Positions 20,655-32,300 of a stretch of 64,000 bases of DNA are shown here, in pieces. A program made the position numbers and the translations under genes. The notes beneath the pieces are model-generated. The model ran no database searches and was not told where the DNA came from. It was given only the letters and a program-made list of their open reading frames with translations. The stretch spans positions 37,779,917 to 37,843,916 of the forward strand of contig OY829544.1 in assembly GCA_963691705.1 (NCBI GenBank), read 5' to 3'. The stretch is from Viola odorata (lineage: Eukaryota; Streptophyta; Magnoliopsida; Malpighiales; Violaceae). The first letter of the stretch is position 1. The number at the start of each line of letters is the position of its first letter.

Positions 20655-22337
20655 TACACCAAACAGGAGGTATGTTATCGGCATTATATACCGGGCCTAT
20701 TTTCGGTTGGGCTTCTGGGCAAACAAAGAGATTATCCATTTTGAAAAGACCCTGTTAGAGATATCAATACCTGTAATGTACCAGCTCTGGTTTTGAACTC
20801 CCAGTTTTGAAGATACCAGTTTGGTGCTTTAAAGGTTTGGCATATGTCATGATCCATGTACTAGCTTTCAGAAACCATTTTTTCAGAAATACATCTACCG
20901 GCCTCAGACTTCCGGTCCTCTACTTGATAATAATCATTCGAGAATCATCATCCGATCAGGAAATAATCAAAGAGGAGAAGAAGGCCAAACGCTTGAGAAA
21001 AAAGCAACTTGATGAAGGAGAGGAACGAGTTAGGGGAAGATTCAATATGAAGCAGGTCGAATCTTGAATTGAGTTTCCATTGATCAAATTGTTATAGGTC
21101 TTGATATTCCTCTTAGACATGGTGGATTTGCTTTAACAACAATACAGTTGCTGACAACTTTTGCTGCTTGTGGTTCCAATGGCTGTTATTTGCTTATGGA
21201 TGCAAAAATACTACTCCCTCCGTCTTTTATTAATTGTCGCTTTTCTACGTTTTTCTACTATTTGAAGTACTTGTCATTTTATCTTTTCCGAAGCATATAT
21301 TTTGTGCAAATGATAATTTTTTTTTTTTGAATCAACCCAATTTGATGATGGTGTGGTAATTTGAGTGAAAATTAGAAGTAAAAATAAAACAATACGAAAT
21401 AAAATAAGATCAAAGATCATTGTCTTACATTTTTTTACTATCCTAAAAAGTCTATTAATAAAAGACAGAGGGAGTACATGGCTTCATCAAGGGAATTGGA
21501 CCGAATTATTAGTATCCAGAAGTCCCTATCATCCATCTTTTTGCATTATTGCAATTAAGCGGCTCTGCTTATTTTCTGGAAGGCCCTATGTGTTACTCGC
21601 CATCTGAGAATCATCCGGCAGTCATCATCTGGGAACTAATCATCACGCATCTACCTTCTGGAGACTCGATACGCATATACCGGGTACAACCATGTATCGG
21701 CTAGTAGACAGCCTCAACTCAATAAAGAGAAAGAAACATAGAAGATGATTGAAAACTCCCATAATTTTTACAGTCTCCCGCAGTTCAGAAGTGCAGAACT
21801 TTATCCGATACCGGGAATTGAGCCCTTGGTAAACACTCGGGCTCATTTTCGGTTGGGCTTGTGATAATCCAAAAATACCCCCCGGGCATTTTAGTCTCAA
21901 CATGGGCTACTGGAACTCTCAGTTACTGTAGTACCTACCTGGTATCCTGCTTGCCCGGCTACAGGTGTGTGGTCGACATCAGCGAGGGGGGCCCCACCTA
22001 CCGTATGGTGCCTTATCCCACACCTGTTACATCCTACCATCTGGTATCTATCCATCCAGGACAATACCTTGGGTGCCTATAAATAGCCCCTATGTGAAAG
22101 ATAAAAAGGGGGGATAGAACCAGACACTCTGCCACACTCTCTCTAGACGCTCTCTCTACTCCCTCTCTCCTTCAACTCTTACTTACCCTCATATTTATCA
22201 TTTTACTGACTTAAGCATCGGAGTACTTGCGTCGGGGACCCTCTCCGACGTTGTGCAGGTGTAGTAGCGACATGGATCACCCCCTCTAGCAGGCAGAGAT
22301 CTCAAAATCGTCCTCACCCCGGGTCCGAGGATTATCA
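20655..22337 (+). mobile_element. 3' remnant of a second Tat-like element (Tat-B) with its LTR
   Basis: The LTR runs 21862-22337 (TGATAATCC to ATTATCA) with a TATA motif at about 22077 (CTATAAATAG) and the shared CTTAAGCATCGGAGTA and GTCGACATCAGCG motifs, but is otherwise diverged from the Tat-A LTR. The 40 bases before both LTRs are alike (CCCTTGGTAAACACTCGGGC), so both look like 3' LTRs with internal sequence upstream. Tat-A may therefore have inserted into Tat-B. 20655-21861 is the internal remnant; a fragment reading GLDIPLRHGGFALTTIQLL near 21097 is not identified. Confidence 0.6.
21214..21474. mobile_element. Stowaway-type MITE in the Tat-B remnant
   Basis: 261 bp with ends CTCCCTCCGTCTTTTATTAA and the inverted match TTAATAAAAGACAGAGGGAG, flanked by TA on both sides (21212-21213, 21475-21476). 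AT-rich inside, no coding content. TIR sequence and TA duplication are diagnostic of Stowaway/Tc1-mariner MITEs. Confidence 0.92.
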
Positions 22338-22499
22338 ACCTCCATACAAGAGCCCCACTTACTAGAACCTCATTTTTTAACACGCCTACAACCTGAAATA
22401 TTATCCTCCGCATGTTCATTTTCCTTTTGAGCTCCTACCACCAGACTTTTCTCCTTCAATTTCATGACTATCTTCAAGTACATGAACACCATATTTCAT

Positions 22500-23003
22500 A
22501 AAATCTTCTTCATTTTGGCGCTCTTCATCTGAGGTTGGCGGTAATTACGAAGAAGCATGATGGAGATGTCCAGTAGCGGTAGATTTGTTAAACACTTGAC
22601 CAAGGAGCTCATAGTTCTAATAGCCTTTATTTCTAAATGTCTTGTAGATCTTATTTTTCTACAAAGAAAATAAACAACATTGAATTCAATCAAAATTCAG
22701 AAAATTTATGATATGAATTACTAAAGAAACTTGTAAGGAAACGTAACATACCATGAAAAACATTTGCCACACATCTTCAGGTGTATTCACAGTGTTTAAA
22801 CTTGATTGGTAGGTGACTCCTGTATGGTCTAACAAATCTGAAAATTGTTGATGTTTTTGTCGCAGTCGATTGTATTTGCTCAACAACTTGACTGCTCCAA
22901 ATCGTTCACCGGTAGCAAAGTATAAATCGTTATCCATGTCTTTCCAATCCGTACCTTTAAAACTAAGAGTACCATTTTGATCTACCTTAACTCTCTCGTA
23001 CAA
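22500..23003 (-). pseudogene. Myb/SANT-like domain gene fragment
   Basis: On the minus strand, 23003-22755 reads through LLSKYNRLRQKHQQFSDLLD, then HTGVTYQSSLNTVNTPEDVW, the pattern of Myb/SANT-like domains found in plant proteins and in the partner ORF of PIF/Harbinger transposons. After a probable intron, 22640-22500 continues with FRNKGY, a stop, NYELLGQVFNKSTATGHLHH, a second stop, and LPPTSDEER, matching the usual continuation of this family. Two internal stops make it a pseudogene. No transposase ORF is visible beside it. Confidence 0.7.
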
Positions 23004-24308
23004 TATTGATAAAAAAAATTCCCTTCAGTTGCATCGGATCATTTACCATCATCTGATCCATCATTTCTTCTTCCCATCTAAATCATCAATCATAATAACT
23101 TAAGAGGTGACATTCAAAATATCATTTTTCCTTTATACTCCTAAAATCTTTCTTATAATTACCAAAACAACAATATATGAGCATTAAAAATTCTATATAT
23201 ATCTTCAGAAAACCGAATGTGCTACTGCATATAATTTCTCATATTCACATTACCAAAATATATTGACAACAAAATAAATATAGAATTAATACCAATAATA
23301 ATCAACAAGTTAATTAATTGACAACAAAATAAAAATAATTTTTTTGTTTTCTTTTTGCAAACAGACAAAGCATCAATGCTAGATGAGGTGATATAGTACT
23401 TGAAACAACTACAAGCACAAATTCAAATGATAGCCAACATGAGAAACCTTATGAGGAGGCGGCTACGACGGATCTGCTGATGGAGGAGGCTGCGATGGAG
23501 GAGGCGGCTGGAGGTGGGCGGCGGCGACGAATGAAGAAGTTGAGAGATAGGAAAGGAAATGTGTGTGTGTGCAAGTGTAGATAATAGGGTTGTGCGGAGT
23601 GTGCAGGTGTAAATAATAGTAGGTAAATAAATAGGTGTAAATAATAGTATTTTTGATACTGTGCATTCTAAAGAAAGGGGGATTAATATTTTGTTATTAA
23701 TAATTTTTAATGTTTGTAATTCTAATGTTCCAAGTTATATTTTTACTTATATTAGTATTTATTAAACTAATGTTTGGATTCTTAGTTAATTAAAAAAATT
23801 GGAATATTGGAATCAATTTACTAGGATTAATTTTAGATAAATATCAATTATGAAAGTATTTTTAGCACAATTTTTTCAATCTACATATTAATTATCAAAA
23901 TTACGAGGCTAGACATGTCTAAAATAATAATATTATTTTTTTAGATTAACAATATGGATCGGTTGAGCTAGAGTAAAAAAAAATTGGAATTTTTTTTTGA
24001 AAAATATTGGAAAATTTCAAATATGGCGTTTTCAAAATTTTCTAAATTTGTAGTGTTAATTCTAAAAAACTGAAAAATATTGGAAAACTGGAATATTTTC
24101 TCAAAAATTTCCATTTTGAAAAACAGAGACTGTGAAACATGTTTTAGAAAAAATTTCAATTTTTGGAAAATTTTCAGGAAATTTCTCGTAATTAAACAAC
24201 CCTTAGTAGTTAAAGAGCAAATTAAGGTAATGAAAATGATCAGTGTTGAATGCTGATATGTGCTGCGTTTAGGAAGAAAGTAGGGATTGGGATTTATACA
24301 AGTAAATC

Positions 24309-24362
<54 letters not shown>

Positions 24363-25441
24363 TAGCTTAGCCGTCTTGTTTTCCTTTGATAAATTTAAAA
24401 AATAAATAAATAGATTAGTGCATAACAAACGACATAACATTATAGATTTGATTCCCTATATTATAATGATAATTAATTATATAATTAATTTTTTTAAAAT
24501 GATAATAATAGTCATTATTTTTTATTTATTACTTTTTTTATATATAGATAAAACGTATCAATTTTTTATATGGAGAGATATCGAAAAATAGGACTTGTTG
24601 TACCTAAAATTTTCTCTTGTTCTACCATCTACAAATAATCATTAAATTACTTGCGCAACATACTTGAAGATTTTCTTGGTATTATGCGTAAATTTAATCG
24701 ACAAAAAAATTAAATCGAAAGGAGTACAAATATTTCTAAAAAATTATGCTTTGAAAAAAAAAGTGTACACATATATTTCTGGTATTTTTGCAAGTGTTAC
24801 TTTCTTCATTCTGCAAAAATATGTCGTTTTAGACTAATAAACGTATACGGGAGTATAAAACAGTGTGATTAACTAAAGTTATTTGATGTGATGAAGGTGG
24901 AAATTATCGTATTATGATTATAAAAATGGAGCATTGAGCTTTGACGGTGATAAATACTAAATTAATCCAACACATGCTGCTACACGCGATCGTATCATGG
25001 GTTGAATCATTCTTCATTTCCATAATTTCCATTTGCATAATTAATTAGTACTAACTGGAGTTTTGGTGATGTCATGTGTACATTTTAGCCGAGAAACCTC
25101 TTTCTTATGTCCCAATACCGAATAATTATACCATACACTTGATATATATAATATAATACCATTCCGTTCACTCGTTTGTATTAGTTAATAAAAAAACTAA
25201 ACATTATAATTAATAATTAGAGATTAAAAATAGGATAAATTCCAAACAAAATCCATCCGCATGTAATCACTTTATTAATTTTGTGCATAGTTAGAATAAC
25301 TGATGAACTCTATAACAATTAAAAAACATTTATGAATAAGTGATAAAGAAATTAGTAGAGGCCTTGATCTTGCCTTGATCTTATTTAAGTTTTTATTTCC
25401 GGTAAATTATTGAAAATAAAGAAAAATATATCTATTTTGTA
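23004..25441. other. AT-rich intergenic stretch
   Basis: No gene recognised on either strand. A dinucleotide tract (24311-24359) is the only clear feature. A C-rich minus-strand frame at 23463-23666 lacks domain features. Confidence 0.6.
24311..24359. repeat. (CA)n(TA)n microsatellite
   Basis: Five CA units followed by about nineteen TA units, uninterrupted. Confidence 0.97.
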
Positions 25442-25450
25442 AAACAAAAA

Positions 25451-26753
25451 GGCCTAAATGGATTTTGAGTTCCTGCAGTCTAATTGATTGACTTATTTCA
25501 GCCCTCTGACGGATTTTTGATTTATTTCAGCCTTCCACTTAAGCCCAATGATTTATTTCATCCCTCCGCTTAACGCCATTCATATTTTCTGTCTGTTTGT
25601 TGACATGTTGTGCCACGTCACCGACTGCTGACGTGTCACGCCACGTCAATGGACAGGTCATTTTTTTCTTTCTTTTCCTTTTCTTTCTTTTTTTCTTTTC
25701 TTTCCTTTTTTTTCTTTTTTTCTCTTTTCTTTCCTTTTCTTTCTTTTTCTTTTCTTCTTTCTTCTTCCTCTTCACAACTCCCAATCGACCCTCCCCGGCC
25801 ATCTCCCACAGCCGATTTCATTTCCTACCAAATGCAAAAAAATTCAGAACCATAACAAGAAAAATCAGTACCAATCCCATCACCACTACTACCACCACAT
25901 TCAAACCCGCTCCTCCGCCTCCAGATTCGGTTCCTCCACTGCCGCCTCCAGATCCGTCGCCTCCACCACCTCTATAGTCACCACCGCCTCCAGATCCGTC
26001 ACTGCCAAGATGGGTGAAAAACTGAAGGTGAAGGGTAATTCTGGATTAGTGGAAAGGAAATATAGGGTTTGGTTTTGAAGATGATGAAACTGGGTCAATA
26101 TGTAATTATGGCTACTTGGATATACTAATTACCACCATGCTTCTCATGTTTACTGGTGTGGTGATGGATTGGGTTTGATGGTGTGGTTTGGTGGCCGGAT
26201 CCGTTTGTGATGGCTTGGGTGATCGGGCTGGTTTGGCTTTGGAGGAAGGAATAAAAAAGATTGAAAGTTAATTAATTTATTTTTTCAGTATAGATCAATG
26301 TTAATTGTTTTGATTTTAATTTTTGTTACTACTGCAACTTTGAAAGTTTGCTTGAATCATGGCTTCGATTTAATTAAATCTGTGTGGCTTGATTTTGGTT
26401 AGCTGGCTGGATGAAGGTTGGGGTGTGCAAAGGAAGAAGAAGGAAGAAAAGAAAAGGAAAGAAAAGAGAAAAATAGAAAGAAAGGGAAAGAAAAGAAAAG
26501 GAAGAAAAGGAAAGAAAAAAAAAGAAAAAAATGACGTGCCAATTGATGTGGCGTGACACGTCAGCAGTTGGTGACGTGGCGATTGACGTGGCACGACACG
26601 TCAACAAACAGACGGAAAATGTGGATGGCGTTAGGCGGAGGGATGAAATAAATCATTGGGCTTAAGTGGAGGGCTGAAATAAATTAAAAATCCATCAAAA
26701 GGCTGAAATAAGTCAATCAATTAGACTGCAGGGACTCAAAATCCATTTAGGCC
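25451..26753. mobile_element. Non-autonomous Mutator-like element, 1303 bp
   Basis: Ends are inverted: GGCCTAAATGGATTTTGAG at the left and its complement at the right, with similarity lasting about 210 bp and, more loosely, about 330 bp including complementary pyrimidine/purine tracts (25661-25780 and 26425-26540). The flanking 9-mer AAACAAAAA occurs at 25442-25450 and 26754-26762. Long TIRs plus a 9-bp duplication indicate a Mutator-like element. No transposase; the middle (25850-26400) has no recognised gene. Confidence 0.85.
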
Positions 26754-27520
26754 AAACAAAAAATAGCCCCTAATGGCTAATATGCATAGTTTTGTACCTA
26801 GCTGGATTGAACCGAGATCTTGCATCAAGTCAACCATTCAATCAGTTATGCCTCGTTTGGTTTTTTAGAAAATAACTTGTCTAAAGAAAATATTTTACCT
26901 GAAATCTATTTATTTGAAAAATGAATTATTTTATATTATTTTGATTGTTTAGCTGAAAAATATTTTCTAATATTTAGATACAGTAGAAAAATATAGAAAA
27001 TATTTTCTAATGTTTACTTTTATACAATAAGAAAAAAAAAGTTATGCGCCCGCTCTCCCCTAGTTTAATAACGCCAAGCGCAAAAAGAATTTTTTCCTTC
27101 CGTTGGTGAACAGTAACAGAGGTTTACTCTCTCTTTTCTGCAGCTTGGCTGCTTGCCTTGCCGGCGCGTTTCCCGGCCACGTCTACCCTCACCGCCTCCT
27201 TGGACACGACCGGGACGACGAGGCGAACCCGGAGCAAGTTGATTCGGCGAGATCCGACTACGCACGCGCCGCCAGGAACCGTCAGAAGCCTCCGGCTGCC
27301 ATTCCACGCGCCGGCGCGTGAGCATCACGCCGCTCCGCCCGGCCTCCGTCTGCCTCGCCGTCAACTGGGTTTTGTTCCCCGCGTCTTTCCGGTCAGGGTA
27401 CTGGGGTTGGCTCGCAGTTTCGACGACGCTCACTATTCATCCCTTATTTATTCCGTTTTTTTTACTTTGAGTTTGGTTTTTTCTGCACTCGTGAGGCTTT
27501 TAGTTCAGGTTGCTGCGCTC

Positions 27521-29302
27521 ATGGCCACGTCCGCTGAGGCGGATCATCGGTCTGTCCCCCCTCTGCTGGCCGTCCCTTCATCGTTCCCACATGTAACCCA
27601 GCCAGCGGAGTTGCCACGGGTCTTCCAATCTACTGCTCCGCCTCAAGCTCAAATGCAGCATGGTGAAAACAAGGTGAATTTATCTGCACCTCATGTTTCC
27701 TTTAAAGATGCTTTATTAACTAAGAAGGGAGATAATATTGACATGGATTGTGATTCTGAAGATGAGATTGAGTCGGATAATTCCAGTAGGGAAGATGAGA
27801 ATTTTGAACATGTTGGGATTGCATTTGTTGATAAAGACGATACTTTCGAGCTTCAAATTTCAGATCCTTTCGAACGGAAAATTTCAAAACCGTGGAAAAA
27901 AGCTGTTGTTGCTAAACTCATGGGTCGAGCTATTGGGTACAAGAGTTTTAGTGAGCGTATTAATTCTTTGTGGCGTCCAGAAGGGGGTCTCAAAGTGGTC
28001 GATTTAGAACGCAATTATTTCCTGGTATCCTTCGACCTTCAATCGGATGCGTCTCACGCTCTATTGGATGGACCATGGATGTTGTTTGGTAGGTATCTGG
28101 TGGTGCAGCCTTGGTCTCCAGAGTTTACTCCCGAGAATGACCGCATTAATAAAGTTGCAGCATGGATCCGCTTCCCTGGTCTTGCCATGCACCTCTATCA
28201 TAAGCAAGTCCTTCGAGCTATTGGTAATAAGATTGGGAAATTGATTCGGGTTGACTTTAATACCTCCAATTCAGACAGAGGCAAGTTCGCTAGAATTGCG
28301 GTTGAATTGGACCTGACTAGACCCTTACTCCCTTATTTCTTCTTCAGAGGAAAGATGCAAACTATTGTGTATGAAGGGCTTCCAGCGATCTGTTTTCATT
28401 GTGGTATGGCGGGGCATGCAGTCGAGCTATGTAGCCAGAAAGGCCCGACAGGGGGGCATGAGCAAGTTACTAAGCCGACACCTGAGCAAGCTACTAAGTC
28501 GACACCTGTCTCAGCTCCTAAAGAAACGCATAAGAATGGTCCTAGCACGGACCATAAATATGGCCCTTGGATGGTTCCTCAGAGACGGGGGAGGAAGCCC
28601 GCTCCCAATGGTCCTAACCCTTCTGCTCAAGTCACAAGAAATACCCCGCAGATAAGCACCAAGTCTAGATTTGATTCTCTAAGTACAGAGGTTGAGGAGT
28701 GTGAGGATGTCTACCAATTCAGGGCTCAACCTACTGCAGATGTTGTCCCGTTCGCTAAGGCAAAATTAAGGAATGTTCTAGCTGATAATCCTAGTTCTAG
28801 TGGTTGTCTTGTGGAATGTTTCCCAGAGAAACGCTTGGTCGTACAGGAATCTAACAAGAGAAAGGTAGATGATAGTCGTGGTCCTCCTGCTGTCATTGGA
28901 GAAGATCATGATCAGGAGGATGGAAAAACCGAGGACATGCATTTGGCTATGGTGGTTGTGGAAAAGCCAAAGGGGGTTCGCTTGATGCGAGGAGAGGAAC
29001 CAAACTTAGTCTCAGAGGCTCTTGACAACACGCATCATATGGCTGTCCATGCGGCCCGCCCAGCTGACAGGGGCAAGCCGACGGGCCGGGGTAATGCGAA
29101 GGATAAGGGGGTCTCTATCAGTGTTAAGATTGGAGATACGCGTGGGAATGGGGGTCGTCCGCCAGATGGGAAAAATAAGAAAGCGAAAGGTTCTGTGATA
29201 TCTTCGGAAAAGGTGATGATTGGGGGCGCGGTACCCCTCTCCAAGGGGGTGTCTCTGTCAGAGAAGATTGAGCAGGATATGGTGGTTGATAACTCCTCTT
29301 GA
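27521..29302 (+). CDS. LINE-1 ORF1, nucleic-acid-binding gag-like protein
   Basis: 593 aa from the ATG at 27521 (MATSAEADHRSV); the frame is open further upstream, but only from non-ATG codons within the 5' UTR. Residues about 120-270 resemble the DUF4283 domain (ISKPWKKAVVAKLMGRAIG, WIRFPGLAMHLYHK). A canonical CCHC knuckle, CFHCGMAGHAVELC, follows at about 291-304, and a Lys/Gly-rich tail at the C terminus. The protein is expected to coat LINE RNA and chaperone it during target-primed reverse transcription. The stop is 55 bases before the ORF2 ATG. Confidence 0.9.
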   Translation: MATSAEADHRSVPPLLAVPSSFPHVTQPAELPRVFQSTAPPQAQMQHGENKVNLSAPHVSFKDALLTKKGDNIDMDCDSEDEIESDNSSREDENFEHVGIAFVDKDDTFELQISDPFERKISKPWKKAVVAKLMGRAIGYKSFSERINSLWRPEGGLKVVDLERNYFLVSFDLQSDASHALLDGPWMLFGRYLVVQPWSPEFTPENDRINKVAAWIRFPGLAMHLYHKQVLRAIGNKIGKLIRVDFNTSNSDRGKFARIAVELDLTRPLLPYFFFRGKMQTIVYEGLPAICFHCGMAGHAVELCSQKGPTGGHEQVTKPTPEQATKSTPVSAPKETHKNGPSTDHKYGPWMVPQRRGRKPAPNGPNPSAQVTRNTPQISTKSRFDSLSTEVEECEDVYQFRAQPTADVVPFAKAKLRNVLADNPSSSGCLVECFPEKRLVVQESNKRKVDDSRGPPAVIGEDHDQEDGKTEDMHLAMVVVEKPKGVRLMRGEEPNLVSEALDNTHHMAVHAARPADRGKPTGRGNAKDKGVSISVKIGDTRGNGGRPPDGKNKKAKGSVISSEKVMIGGAVPLSKGVSLSEKIEQDMVVDNSS

Positions 29303-29357
29303 GAGCCTGCTGGTGTCTTCGGATTTCAGGTTAGTTTACTTACCCTCTTTATTTTTT

Positions 29358-32300
29358 ATGGATTGTAAAATCTTTTCTTGGAATTGTCAAGGTTGTAGGT
29401 CCGCTGAAGTCATCAGGTATCTGAAGGATATGCGTCGAATACATGATTATAAGGTCTTATGTCTGTATGAAACTCGGATTAGTAGAGATACTGCTGACAG
29501 AACAGTGAAGAAGTTGGGTTTCGATGGCTCGTTTCGGGTTGAGGCGGAAGGGTTCTCTGGGGGCATTTGGGTGTTGTGGCATTCTACGGTGAAAGTCAAC
29601 ATCTCCTGCTTTTCCTATCAGATGGTTGGTATGACAGTTTCAGGGGAGGGTTTCTCGGCGTTTACTCTTGCGGCGGTTTATGGTGACCCGATTGCTGGTT
29701 ACCGGAAAGCCCTTTGGAAGCAAATCTCTTACTTGGTTTCTGTTGCTTCTACTCCTGTTTGTGCCATTGGGGATTTTAATGCCTTTTTGTTCTCGTTCGA
29801 TAAGATTGGTGGTTCTAGGCATGGTAGCCGAGCGTGTCCTCTATTCCAACAGTGCATTCAAGATAACAGTTTCATCGATTTGGGTTTTCAAGGCCCTCGG
29901 TGGACTTGGCAAAGGGGAAGGGTCCAGGAGAGACTTGATCGGGCCATTTGTTCTCTAGAGTGGAGGGTTCAGTTTTCTCGTGCCTCGGTCATGCACCTTC
30001 CTAGAATTTTATCCGATCATCGGCCTATCCTGCTTTGCTTGAATGTAGGTCAATGTGTTCCGACTTCTGCTCCTTTCCGTATCCTTGCTCCTTGGTTAAT
30101 TCATAAGGAATTTGGTACGTTTGTTCAAAACTCGTGGAATGGTGAGGCGGGGGTGACAGTTGCTATGAAGGAGTTCACTGCTAAGGCCAAGGTTTGGAAC
30201 AAGGAAGTGTTTGGTAATTTGTTCCAACACAAGCGTCACATCTTAGCTCGGCTTGCAGGGGTGGAAAGGAAATTGGATTGTTTCCGCACGCCTTTCCTGA
30301 CCAATCTTGAGATTAATCTGAGGACGGAATATGAGGAGATCCTGAATCAGGAGGAGCTGTTCTGGAAACAAAAATCGAATGTGGATTGGATGCAACATGG
30401 GGATCGCAACACCTCTTTCTTCCATGCTAAAGTTATGGTGCGGCGTAAGAAGAATTTCATCTCTACTCTTCAGCTTGAGGATGGGTCTTGGTGCACTGAT
30501 GGTAATACTCTTCGGAATAATGCTAGACAGTTCTACCTGAGCTTATTTTCTGCCGATACAGCTAGTCTTCCTCCATACTCTGTTCGAGGCTATTTTGATT
30601 GTTTACCTCAGACTGGTGTTGAGGATCTTCCTAGGCCTTCTACGGAGGAGGAGGTCAGGGCGGCCGTGTTTGATATGAAGCCTTTTAAGGCCCCTGGGGA
30701 GGATGGTTTCAATGCCGCTTTCTTCCAGCAAAATTGGGCTATGGTAAAACAGTCTCTCTGTTCCTTCGTCAACGAATCGCTTGCTGGTAAGGAGTTTGAT
30801 CCCTCCGTTTGTGCGGCTCTGATTACGCTGATCCCTAAGAAAGATAATCCCACTTGTATGGCTAATTTTCGACCCATCAGCTTACTCCCTGTGGTGTTTA
30901 AAATCTTGATGAAGGTCTGTGTTAATAGACTGAAAGAGTGGATGCCTGGCTTGATTGGGGGTCATCAAGTGAGCTTTGTCCCCGGTAGACAGATTATTGA
31001 TAATATTGTCATTGTGCAAGAGGTTCTTCATTCTATGAGGCGTAAAAAAGGGAACAGTGGATGGATCATGATCAAGGTGGATCTCGAGAAAGCTTATGAT
31101 CGTCTTAGATGGGAATTCATCCAAGATACGCTTGAGGATGCGGGTTTTCCCGTTGCGTTTATCCAGATGTTGGTTCATTCCTGGCAAGCTAGTACGTCGA
31201 AGGTTCTGTGGAATGGGCAGGTATCGGAGAGCTTCCACCCTACGAGAGGGGTTCGCCAGGGTGATCCCATGTCCCCGTACCTTTTCGTGTTGTGTATGGA
31301 AAGACTTGCTCATGGTATTCAGAAGACGGTTTCAGATGGGGATTGGAGGCCTATTCGTATGGGCAGGCAGGGCACCCCTATCTCCCACCTTTTTTTCGCT
31401 GACGATCTGGTGCTTTTCTGTGAGGCATCAGTTGACCAAGTTCAAATCGTCCTTAATGTACTCACTGAATTTTGTGCTTGTTCTGGGGAAAAAATCAATG
31501 TTCAGAAAACTTCCTTCACAGCTTCGAGCAACGTCTCTACTCAAGTGATTTCTGACATTGAGAATCTTTCTGGGTTCAGTCATAGAAAGGACTTAGGCCA
31601 TTATTTGGGTGTCCCGCTTCTGCATGGTAGATCTGAGAGCAAGTATTATGATTATTTAGTGGACAAGGTTCGTAAACGGCTGAGTGGATGGAAAGCTAAA
31701 ACTCTTTCCCTTGCGGGGAGAATTACTTTGGTTAACTCTACTGTGATGTCTATCCCGACTTATGCTCTCCAGGCGTGTGCTGTTCCGGTTAGCATCTGTG
31801 AGAAGATTGAGCGTCTTAGTAGGGACTTCATTTGGGGGGATGGTAACGGGGAGAGAAAGGTCCACCTCATTGATTGGGAGACTGCTTGCAAATCGAAAGA
31901 GGATGGGGGGCTTGGTATTAAACGCCTTAAAACTTTTAACAGGGCTTTTATGGCAAAGCTTGCATGGCGATTTATTACCGAAAAACACAGTCTTTGGGCT
32001 CGAGTGTTGGGTGGTAAGTATAGTGTCAAATTGGAGGAGATGCCGATTCAGCTTAGGGCTCAAAATGGTACTGCCCTCTGGCGCGAGATATGTCACATGT
32101 GGGGTTTGGTTCGGTCTAACTCGTTTTGGTCCATTGGGGATGGACAGAACATTCTTTTTTGGTATGATAATTGGGCGGGCGACACCCCTTTATGCGACCT
32201 GATGCGCGAGGAAATCCCCTTGAACATCAGAGATTGGCGTTTGTCTACAGTGGTCCTTCCTGATGGTAGGTGGAATACCTCCTTGTTGACATGCTACTTG

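Noticed and set aside
21862..22337. Solo-LTR reading of the Tat-B LTR
   Set aside because: Flanking 5-mers (GCTTG and ACCTC) do not match, and upstream sequence resembles the internal end of Tat-A.
25597..25977. Phe/Ser-rich frame through the pyrimidine tract
   Set aside because: Produced by the TTTTC repeats of the Mutator-like element.
29035..29244. Minus-strand frames inside LINE-1
   Set aside because: Shadows of real ORF1/ORF2 coding on the other strand; no domain.
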